This document shows positions 36,601 through 42,192 of a stretch of 64,000 nt of DNA, piece after piece. Both the position numbers and the translations under genes were made by a program. Every line of letters begins with the position of its first letter. The first letter of the stretch is position 1. Below the pieces are notes generated by a model. It searched no databases. It was not told where the DNA came from and saw only the letters and a list, made by a program, of their open reading frames with translations. The stretch is from Sphingobacterium tenebrionis (lineage in GTDB: Bacteria > Bacteroidota > Bacteroidia > Sphingobacteriales > Sphingobacteriaceae): assembly GCF_037126265.1 (NCBI RefSeq), contig NZ_JAYLLN010000005.1, forward strand, positions 62,001-126,000. The letters run 5' to 3'.

Positions 36601-36848
36601 ATAATTTGGGAGGTATATCCCACATATCGGAATGATAAACGCCCATTGGCTGGCGCATTGATGGAATAATTTCCAGATCCATCGGTTTGTGTAGCAATGT
36701 TGGCCCCTTGAACAGATACGGTAACACCACTAATTGGGGATCCATCCTCTGCAGAAGTCACTTTACCACTCACTTGGCGATTTTGCGCATATACCACCCC
36801 GATAAGCATGGTACAAAGCAAAAATACTCGGAGTAATTTTTGTTTCAT
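33606..36848 (-). CDS. SusC/RagA-family TonB-dependent transporter (operon 3)
   Basis: 1080 residues. Signal peptide MKQKLLRVFLLCTMLIGVVYA, extension QVSGKVTSAEDGSPISGVTV, TonB-box area LEEIVVTGAYGIRENTKAAP, plug (LAGQVTGLQVRSQSAAALGR, EIRLRGASGFGAGDGAIYVV, DIESVTVLQGPAASAQFGSQ, GANGAVVITLKKG) and a long barrel ending RGIGFNLRIGF. Compared with the other two SusC proteins the barrel is more divergent and longer. It forms an operon with a SusD_2 protein and a DUF1735 lipoprotein. Substrate unknown. Confidence 0.95.
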   Translation of the reverse strand: MKQKLLRVFLLCTMLIGVVYAQNRQVSGKVTSAEDGSPISGVTVSVQGANIATQTDGSGNYSINAPANGRLSFRYVGYTSQIITIGTQSTINVQLTADQGNLEEIVVTGAYGIRENTKAAPFSSQTLKADAVNVTRQPNLNNALAGQVTGLQVRSQSAAALGRNTEIRLRGASGFGAGDGAIYVVDGTILPNSDDINIDDIESVTVLQGPAASAQFGSQGANGAVVITLKKGYRGDYLGIDLNLGATFDNVYILPNYQNSYAGGSSAAMKKYTWTPGQPEEWKALDGKYYHDYSDDASWGPRMVGQEYIPWYAWYGGHSRSFQTTSLVPQENNAREFYETGVVLNNSIAISKGGENYMTKISYTNQDINGLIPTSGLKRNILNVTGELDLSTKFKAGVNINYVTQRLKGEIDDAYSNQTTGSFNQWFHRDLDMDILKELRGLRTEDGIFASWNKANPGAYDPENPRGFYAANYWYNPYTYYDNIDRANQRDRLYGNIYFKYQVYKDLSFTATYRKQQNTTFWEYMYRSDLDQSGLQTSGNNPLVKGYYGTGNTYSNRTNFEIMASYNKRISDFSIDANVVTDFFRARSNENSGNTVDGLTVDNLFTLSNSKSQANQYNYRSREGYNAILGRGVFGYKDMLFANITLRNDWFSTLPADRNSVLSKSFGASFIFSDLIKESTPWLSYGKLRFAWGEIPMAFGTGTSFGAYAYPGMAYGVNQYKWNGMALTSTPDGLVDPDLRGSVVSQKDMGIELRFLNDRIGLEFTYFDGSQIDFPRSITLNGASGYSSILTNVGRIEKKGFEYILSGTPVKNDNVLWNIKATLSDLKDNDVTEISEKYGVDRIVVAGVWGSTMPTLIHEVGKRWGQIYGNGIKRNADGVQIVGDDGMPLNDKVFFGSALPRFTGGVQNSVSYKNFSLSANIDWQFGGKFVSLSNMFGSFSGLTARTATLNDKGNPIRDAVADGGGVRVDGVTEDGEAVTTYVGAQEYFQGLYNNSTFDDYIYDLTFVKLRAVSLGYNVPVRNLSWSKFIRSANISVVANNPLLIYAKTKDFDPSEVSAVEGERGQLPGTRGIGFNLRIGF

Positions 36849-36919
36849 GTTTGTTGTTGTTTAGTTAAATTATCTGGTTATTACCGGCCTAAAACGTTAA
36901 TAATTGTTAAACCTCGTAT

Positions 36920-36951
36920 CAAAAGTATTTTTACTACATGATTGTTACAAA
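36920..36951 (-). promoter_or_regulatory. Promoter of susCD operon 3
   Basis: TTTG at 36951-36948 and TACTTTTG at 36927-36920, 20 bases apart, the same spacing as operons 1 and 2. GTTTAACAATTATTAACG follows 7 bases after the -7 box, echoing the shared start-site motif of the other two operons. Confidence 0.78.
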
Positions 36952-37232
36952 AAAATGCCATTATTTCTGAATTTATTTCTAAATGAACAAAAAATAGCAT
37001 GAGAAATATAATTTTTTTAATGAATATGATATTAAAATTATAAGCGCTTACTAAAACAAAATGATTTAATTAATAATTTTATATATTAAATAATATATGG
37101 ATAAAAATTTATCTGATTAATTATTTTTTTTGGAACAATTCAATTATATTATTATAATATTGCAACAAATTTTATATTTTAATTATTAAAATTTCTCCAA
37201 ATGGATTATGCCCACTTTTAAGCACAATATCC
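36952..37232. other. AT-rich divergent intergenic region between susC (operon 3) and trmD
   Basis: About 280 very AT-rich bases with many short A/T palindromes (for example TATATTAAATAATATA). No gene recognised. Confidence 0.55.
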
Positions 37233-37240
37233 TAACTTTG
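37233..37240 (+). promoter_or_regulatory. Probable -7 element for trmD
   Basis: TAACTTTG matches TAnnTTTG and ends only 4 bases before the trmD ATG, which would give an almost leaderless mRNA. A TTTG -33 box at the right distance is not clear. Confidence 0.45.
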
Positions 37241-37244
37241 CAAG

Positions 37245-37925
37245 ATGCGATTTGATATCATTACAGTGTTACCGGGCTTACTGGATAGCCCATTTGCACA
37301 TTCCATATTACAAAGAGCCCAAAAGAAAGGTCTTACAGAGATCCATGTCCATAATTTGAGGGAATACGCTTCGAATAAGCAAAAATCTGTAGATGATTAC
37401 CCTTATGGAGGCGGATCAGGTATGGTGATGCAGATTGCACCATTTGCGGCCTGTATCGAAAAGCTGCAGTCTGAACGTAATTACGATGAGATCATCTACA
37501 TGACCCCGGATGGGGAAACCCTCAATCAGGAAATGGCCAATGGCTTATCTTCAAGCAATAAAAACATCATTATCCTTTGTGGTCATTACAAGGGAATTGA
37601 TCAACGCATTAGGGACATCTATGTTACGAAGGAAATATCCATAGGTGATTATGTCCTTTCAGGCGGGGAACTTCCAGCGGCAATCCTGGTGGATGCCATT
37701 GTACGGGTAATTCCAGGTGTATTATCGGATGAAACTTCCGCCCTTTCGGATTCGTTCCAAGATGGACTTTTAGATGCGCCCATTTATACCAGACCCGTGG
37801 ATTGGAATGGCCATAAAGTACCCGACATCCTTTTGAGTGGTCATGAAGCCAAAATCACAGCCTGGCGCCATGAACAGCAATTACAACGAACAAAAGAAAG
37901 AAGACCAGATTTGCTAAATGACTAA
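37245..37925 (+). CDS. trmD: tRNA (guanine-N1)-methyltransferase
   Basis: 226 residues, the normal TrmD length. It methylates G37 of tRNAs using SAM, preventing +1 frameshifts. Signatures: MRFDIITVLPGLLDSPFAHS, HNLREYASNKQKSVDDYPYG GGSGMVM, the trefoil-knot SAM site LCGHYKGIDQRIRD and EISIGDYVLSGGELPA (with conserved Glu/Asp), and DAPIYTRPVDWNGHKVPDIL LSGHEAKITAWR at the C-terminus. It stands alone, away from rpsP-rimM (4-5 kb, opposite strand) with which it is often linked in other phyla. Confidence 0.96.
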   Translation: MRFDIITVLPGLLDSPFAHSILQRAQKKGLTEIHVHNLREYASNKQKSVDDYPYGGGSGMVMQIAPFAACIEKLQSERNYDEIIYMTPDGETLNQEMANGLSSSNKNIIILCGHYKGIDQRIRDIYVTKEISIGDYVLSGGELPAAILVDAIVRVIPGVLSDETSALSDSFQDGLLDAPIYTRPVDWNGHKVPDILLSGHEAKITAWRHEQQLQRTKERRPDLLND

Positions 37926-37962
37926 GAATAACGAGTGTTTTTTGTTTTTTTTACAAAAAATC

Positions 37963-37992
37963 TTTGCTATATCAATTTTTCTACTAATTTTG
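37963..37992 (+). promoter_or_regulatory. Promoter of the trp operon
   Basis: TTTG at 37963-37966 and TAATTTTG at 37985-37992, 18 bases apart. The expected start point falls within a few bases of the leader-peptide ATG at 37999. Confidence 0.72.
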
Positions 37993-37998
37993 TGAATT

Positions 37999-38049
37999 AT
38001 GTTGACACAAAATAAATATACTAACCGTTGGTGGCTTCTGACTAAATAA
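37999..38049 (+). CDS. trpL: trp operon leader peptide with tandem Trp codons
   Basis: A 16-codon frame reads MLTQNKYTNRWWLLTK and stops at 38047. Two adjacent TGG codons (38029-38034) lie just ahead of the first arm of an RNA hairpin. Directly downstream are mutually exclusive hairpins ending in a strong terminator, then trpE. This is the arrangement of a ribosome-stalling attenuator: shortage of charged tRNA-Trp would stall the ribosome on the Trp codons. Two Trp in 16 codons just before alternative hairpins and a trp gene is very unlikely by chance. Confidence 0.85.
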   Translation: MLTQNKYTNRWWLLTK

Positions 38050-38141
38050 GTCGGGAGGTGGTATATTTTATAGATAAAGATTTTCATAATCAACCAAAAC
38101 CACAGAATGGTAGCCCGACGAATTATCGTCGGGCTTTTTTT
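38035..38141 (+). terminator. trp attenuator: alternative hairpins and terminator
   Basis: Arm 1, CTTCTGAC (38035-38042), can pair with arm 2, GTCGGGAG (38050-38057). Arm 2 extended (GTCGGGAGGTGGT, 38050-38062) can instead pair with ACCAC (38099-38103) and CCCGAC within 38114-38119, forming an antiterminator. The terminator is AGCCCGACGA (38112-38121) with TCGTCGGGCT (38126-38135), loop ATTA, then seven T's. Arm 2 competes for the same CCCGAC as the terminator stem. Confidence 0.85.
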
Positions 38142-38167
38142 ATTTTAGATATTAATAAAACACATAT

Positions 38168-39571
38168 ATGAACTACAACTTCAAAACGAACCACAAGCAG
38201 ATCCTTGCAGATACGACCACTGCAGTGAGCATCTACTTAAGGCTTCGCGACAGCTTCCCGAACAGCCTGCTGCTGGAAAGCTCGGAATACCACAGCAGGG
38301 ATAACAACATCAGTTACATCTGCTGCCAACCCATTGCGGGCATTGTCCTGGACAAAGGCGAACTCAGCATCTCCTACCCTAATCAGGCCAAGGAGATTAA
38401 AAGTGCCGCTGGTCTTAATCTTCGCGAAGAAGTTTCCAACTTCCGAAAAGCATTCCATGCCGATGTTCTGCCGGAAGTCAATGTGATCACCACGGGGCTC
38501 TTTGGTTATTTTACCTTTGATGCGGTGGAATTCTTTGAAGATATAAAACTGACCACAAACCCATCTCCAGCCAAACAGATTCCTGTTCTTCAATACCATG
38601 TGTATAAATACGTTATCGCCATAGACCATTTCCGCAATCAACTGCATATATTTGAAAACTTACTTGAAAATGAAACAAGTGAATTGGACAAAATGCAGTA
38701 CCTGATCCAGAACAAGAATTTCCCTGAATATAGTTTCCAAACCAAGGGAGAAGAAACATCCAATATGACCGATCAGGAATTCAAGGACCTGGTTCTGAAA
38801 ATGAAAGAACATATCCAAAGGGGTGATGTTTTTCAGATCGTACCATCCCGAGGTTTTGCTACTCCATTTGCAGGTGATGAATTCAATGTGTACCGTGCTT
38901 TACGCTCCATCAACCCATCGCCCTACCTCTTCTATTTCGATTATGGTGATTTTAAATTATTCGGATCATCCCCAGAAGCACAATTGACCATCAAGGCCGA
39001 TGTGGCCACCATATACCCCATCGCAGGTACCTTCAAGCGTACCGGGAACATGGAAAAGGACGAACAGATTGCCGAGGAACTCAAAAATGACCCTAAAGAA
39101 AGTGCCGAACATGTCATGTTAGTAGATTTGGCACGGAATGATTTGAGTCGTCATTGCCGTAATGTACAGGTAAAATCGTATAAGGAAGCCCAATACTATT
39201 CGCATGTGATCCATTTGGTCTCTAAGGTTAGCGGCAAACTGAACCCTTCCGCAAATCCATTCGATGTGGTCGGAGATACTTTTCCGGCAGGCACCCTGTC
39301 GGGAGCACCAAAACACATGGCATTGACTCTGATCGATCGGTATGAAGGAATGCAAAGGTCCTTTTATTCCGGGGCGATTGGATTCATGGGATTCAATGGA
39401 GATTTCAACCATGCCATCATGATCCGATCTTTTTTGAGCAAACAGAACGTGCTTCATTATCAGGCCGGGGCAGGAATCGTATTGGATTCCGATCCAGAAA
39501 AAGAATTACAGGAAGTAAATAACAAAATATCCGCTCTTCGCAGAGCATTAGAATTAGCAGTAAGCATATAA
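38168..39571 (+). CDS. trpE: Anthranilate synthase component I
   Basis: 467 residues. It makes anthranilate from chorismate with ammonia supplied by TrpG. The N-terminal Trp-feedback motif LLES is present (SLLLESSEYHSRDNNISYIC). The catalytic core has MTDQEFKDLVLKMKEHIQRG, VFQIVPSRGFATPF, INPSPYLFYFDYGDFKLFGS SPE, IAGTFKRTGN, AEHVMLVDLARNDLSRHC, FPAGTLSGAPKHMALTLI and HYQAGAGIVLDSDPEKELQE. Its expression is controlled by the attenuator immediately upstream. The stop overlaps the trpG start by one base (ATAATG), suggesting translational coupling. Confidence 0.95.
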   Translation: MNYNFKTNHKQILADTTTAVSIYLRLRDSFPNSLLLESSEYHSRDNNISYICCQPIAGIVLDKGELSISYPNQAKEIKSAAGLNLREEVSNFRKAFHADVLPEVNVITTGLFGYFTFDAVEFFEDIKLTTNPSPAKQIPVLQYHVYKYVIAIDHFRNQLHIFENLLENETSELDKMQYLIQNKNFPEYSFQTKGEETSNMTDQEFKDLVLKMKEHIQRGDVFQIVPSRGFATPFAGDEFNVYRALRSINPSPYLFYFDYGDFKLFGSSPEAQLTIKADVATIYPIAGTFKRTGNMEKDEQIAEELKNDPKESAEHVMLVDLARNDLSRHCRNVQVKSYKEAQYYSHVIHLVSKVSGKLNPSANPFDVVGDTFPAGTLSGAPKHMALTLIDRYEGMQRSFYSGAIGFMGFNGDFNHAIMIRSFLSKQNVLHYQAGAGIVLDSDPEKELQEVNNKISALRRALELAVSI

Positions 39572-40140
39572 TGAATAAGCCCATCTTAGTAATCGACAAT
39601 TACGATTCATTTACCTATAATCTGGTCCATTTGCTACAGGAACTGAACCAGCAATACGAGGTGGTTCGCAACGATAAATTCGACCTGGAATATGTAGAAC
39701 AGTTTGATAAGATCCTTTTATCACCGGGCCCAGGCATCCCTGAAGAAGCAGGACTGCTAATGGATGTGATCCGGACCTATGCGCCGACAAAAAGCATCCT
39801 TGGCATCTGTCTTGGCCAGCAAGCAATTGCGGAAGTATTTGGCGGAAGCCTTTTCAACATGCCTAAACCTTTACATGGGGTAGCTACAAATATTGAGGTG
39901 ATCGACGAGGATGAAACCTTGTTCCAGGGTTTTCCAAAGGATTCCAAAATAGGGCGATACCATTCTTGGGCGGTATCTCCAGATGATCTGCCTGAAAGCC
40001 TAAAAATTACCGCTTTAGATCCGCAGGGCACCATCATGGCGCTTGCACATAGGGAATATGATGTGCGTGGGATGCAATTCCACCCAGAATCCATCCTGAC
40101 TGATAATGGTAAAATCCTTATAGAAAATTGGTTGAAATAA
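39571..40140 (+). CDS. trpG: Anthranilate synthase component II (glutamine amidotransferase)
   Basis: 189 residues of a class I glutamine amidotransferase supplying ammonia to TrpE. Features: ILVIDNYDSFTYNLVHLLQE, KILLSPGPGIPEEAGLL, ILGICLGQQAIAEVFGG (catalytic Cys), PKPLHGVATNIEV, GRYHSWAV and MQFHPESILTDNG (catalytic His and Glu). It could also serve p-aminobenzoate synthesis if no separate PabA exists, as in many bacteria. It is coupled to trpE and followed by trpC after 31 bases. trpD, usually next, is not here. Confidence 0.94.
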   Translation: MNKPILVIDNYDSFTYNLVHLLQELNQQYEVVRNDKFDLEYVEQFDKILLSPGPGIPEEAGLLMDVIRTYAPTKSILGICLGQQAIAEVFGGSLFNMPKPLHGVATNIEVIDEDETLFQGFPKDSKIGRYHSWAVSPDDLPESLKITALDPQGTIMALAHREYDVRGMQFHPESILTDNGKILIENWLK

Positions 40141-40171
40141 TATGTTGGCATCTTATATTGATATAGAAAAA

Positions 40172-40954
40172 ATGACTATCCTAGATAAAATCGTTAAAAG
40201 AAAACGGGAAGAAGTAGCGCTGGTAAAGGAAAAGGTTTCCTTGGAGGAGCTAGAAAAATATCCATTGTTTGGAAGGTCTTGTTATAGCCTTCGTGAAAGT
40301 ATCCTTGACCCGTTGAAGAACGGCATTATTGCTGAATACAAACGTGCATCACCTTCCAAAGGAATCATCAATGGTTCTGCTTCTGTGCAGGAGGTGGTAA
40401 AGGGATACCAGGAAGCGGGCGCTTCGGCAATTTCGGTATTGACCGACCAGGATTTTTTCCAAGGTTCCTTAACCGATCTTACCGAAGCACGAGAAGTGCT
40501 TCAGATTCCTTTGTTACGCAAGGAGTTTATAGTAGATAAATATCAGATAGCGGAAGCAAAAGCCTACGGAGCTGATATCATCCTGTTGATCGCAGCATGT
40601 CTGGGAACACTGGAAGTCCGGGAATTATCGAAGTATGCAAAATCCCTTGGATTGAATGTGTTATTGGAAGTACATAACGAAGAGGAATTGAACCGAAGCA
40701 TTTTCCCGAGCATCGATGCCATCGGGGTGAACAACCGAAACCTGAAGGACTTTGAGGTTTCCTTAGATCATTCTTACAGTTTGGTGAATAAGATGCCGGC
40801 TGATTTCATCAAGGTTTCGGAAAGCGGAATCTCGGATCCTGCGACCATTCAGGAATTGAAAAAGGTTGGTTTTCAAGGCTTCCTGATCGGGGAGAACTTC
40901 ATGAAGACGAAGGACCCTGCAGGGGCGATCAAAGAATTTGCAGGACAATTGTAG
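40172..40954 (+). CDS. trpC: Indole-3-glycerol phosphate synthase
   Basis: From ATG 40172 (MTILDKIVKRKREEVALVKE) it is 260 residues; an in-frame ATG at 40142 would add an unconserved decapeptide. This TIM-barrel enzyme closes the indole ring of CdRP. Motifs: IIAEYKRASPSKGIIN (catalytic Lys), AISVLTDQDFFQGSLTDL, PLLRKEFIVDKYQIAEAKAY GADIILLIAACL, LLEVHNEEEL, IGVNNRNLKDFEV and VSESGISDPATIQELKKVGF QGFLIGENFM. It is the last trp gene of this cluster: trpF is not fused or adjacent, and dusB follows. Confidence 0.95.
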   Translation: MTILDKIVKRKREEVALVKEKVSLEELEKYPLFGRSCYSLRESILDPLKNGIIAEYKRASPSKGIINGSASVQEVVKGYQEAGASAISVLTDQDFFQGSLTDLTEAREVLQIPLLRKEFIVDKYQIAEAKAYGADIILLIAACLGTLEVRELSKYAKSLGLNVLLEVHNEEELNRSIFPSIDAIGVNNRNLKDFEVSLDHSYSLVNKMPADFIKVSESGISDPATIQELKKVGFQGFLIGENFMKTKDPAGAIKEFAGQL

Positions 40955-40965
40955 GTAGATTTACT

Positions 40966-40973
40966 TACCTTTG
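40966..40973 (+). promoter_or_regulatory. Probable -7 element for dusB
   Basis: TACCTTTG matches TAnnTTTG and lies 18 bases before the dusB ATG, inside the short trpC-dusB gap. The -33 box is unclear (nearest TTTG is 25 bases upstream). Confidence 0.4.
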
Positions 40974-40991
40974 TAAAAATTTTTTAAAAGC

Positions 40992-41990
40992 ATGTCGGTA
41001 AAAATTGGCGAAAATATAGATTTAGGGGAGTTTCCATTATTGCTAGCACCTATGGAAGATGTGAGTGATCCTCCTTTCCGTTTTGTGTGCAAGCAAAATG
41101 GGGTCGATATGATGTACACGGAATTCATCTCTTCGGAGGGGTTGATCCGTGACGCGGCTAAATCACGTCAGAAGCTGGATATTTTTGAATACGAGCGACC
41201 TATTGGTATACAGATCTTTGGATCTGATATCGAGCACATGCGCCAATCGGCGGAGATCTGTACGCAAGCAAATCCAGATCTGATTGATATCAACTATGGA
41301 TGTCCGGTCAAGAATGTGGCATGTCGAGGAGCGGGAGCCAGTCTTTTGCAGGATATCGATAAGATGGTTGCCATGACCAAAGCGGTGGTGGAAGCTACCC
41401 ATTTACCGGTGACCGTGAAAACGCGATTGGGCTGGGATGATAATACGAAAAATGTGTATGAGGTGGCTGAACGGCTGCAGGATATAGGCATCAAGGCATT
41501 GGCGATACATGGTAGAACACGTGCGCAGATGTATAAAGGTCAGGCAGATTGGTCGATGATAAGGGATGTGAAAAGAAATCCGAGGATCCATATTCCGATT
41601 TTCGGAAATGGAGATATCGATTCGGTGGAAAAAGCGGCTGCCTGGCGTCAGGAGTTTGAGGTAGATGGGATTATGATTGGTAGAGCGTCTATTGGATATC
41701 CTTGGATTTTTAGGGAAGTAAAACATTTTTTCAATACGGGAGAAAGGTTGGATGGACCTACTGTTTCAGAAAGGGTGGATGTGTGTTTGACACACTTGAC
41801 CAAATCTATAGAATGGAAGGGCGATAAAACCGGAATATTTGAAATGAGAAGGCATTATGCTAATTATTTCAAGGGGATTCCAAATTTTAAGGAGTATAGG
41901 ATGAAGTTGGTGGAGTTGAGGGATGTGAAGGATATTATGGAAGTCCTGGAGGAGATTAGGCATAATTTCGCGGAAGAGTTTTCAGGTTAG
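40992..41990 (+). CDS. dusB: tRNA-dihydrouridine synthase
   Basis: 332 residues. FMN-dependent enzyme reducing uridines in tRNA D-loops. Motifs: LLLAPMEDVSDPPFRFVCKQ, MYTEFISSEGL, IGIQIFGSD, IDINYGCPVKNVACRGAGAS LL (catalytic Cys), VTVKTRLGWDD, ALAIHGRTRAQMYKGQADW, IPIFGNGDI and GIMIGRASIGYPWIFRE. The family assignment is firm; the DusB subgroup is the usual annotation for Bacteroidota members, but position specificity cannot be told from sequence. It lies 37 bases after trpC and may have its own promoter. The 3' end runs straight into the repeat element. Confidence 0.92.
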   Translation: MSVKIGENIDLGEFPLLLAPMEDVSDPPFRFVCKQNGVDMMYTEFISSEGLIRDAAKSRQKLDIFEYERPIGIQIFGSDIEHMRQSAEICTQANPDLIDINYGCPVKNVACRGAGASLLQDIDKMVAMTKAVVEATHLPVTVKTRLGWDDNTKNVYEVAERLQDIGIKALAIHGRTRAQMYKGQADWSMIRDVKRNPRIHIPIFGNGDIDSVEKAAAWRQEFEVDGIMIGRASIGYPWIFREVKHFFNTGERLDGPTVSERVDVCLTHLTKSIEWKGDKTGIFEMRRHYANYFKGIPNFKEYRMKLVELRDVKDIMEVLEEIRHNFAEEFSG

Positions 41991-42006
41991 GTTTTTTGCG
42001 CTTAAT

Positions 42007-42172
42007 CGTCATTGCGAGGAGTTTATTCTCGCCACGTCATTGCGAGGAGGTACGACGAAGCAATCTTTATTTAAATCGGAAGATTGCTTCGTACCTCGCT
42101 ATGACGCGAACCTGATTGCTTCTTACCTCGCGATGACGGCGTGTCACAATGACGGCGTGTCGCAATGACGAT
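42007..42172. repeat. Palindromic intergenic repeat (copy 2)
   Basis: CGTCATTGCGAGG units at 42007 and 42035, with GACGAAGCAATCTT (42053-42066), face GAAGATTGCTTCGTACCTCG (42079-42098) and further CGCGATGACG/CGCAATGACG half-units to 42170. Same outer sequence as the 13.3 kb and 51.8 kb copies but without the inner palindrome; instead it has extra half-units. Confidence 0.85.
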
Positions 42173-42192
42173 GAAACTTACAATGACGTTTC

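Noticed and set aside
19901..36848. Polysaccharide utilisation locus
   Set aside because: No glycoside hydrolase, lyase, sulfatase or sensor gene is present; only the SusCD-type envelope components can be supported.
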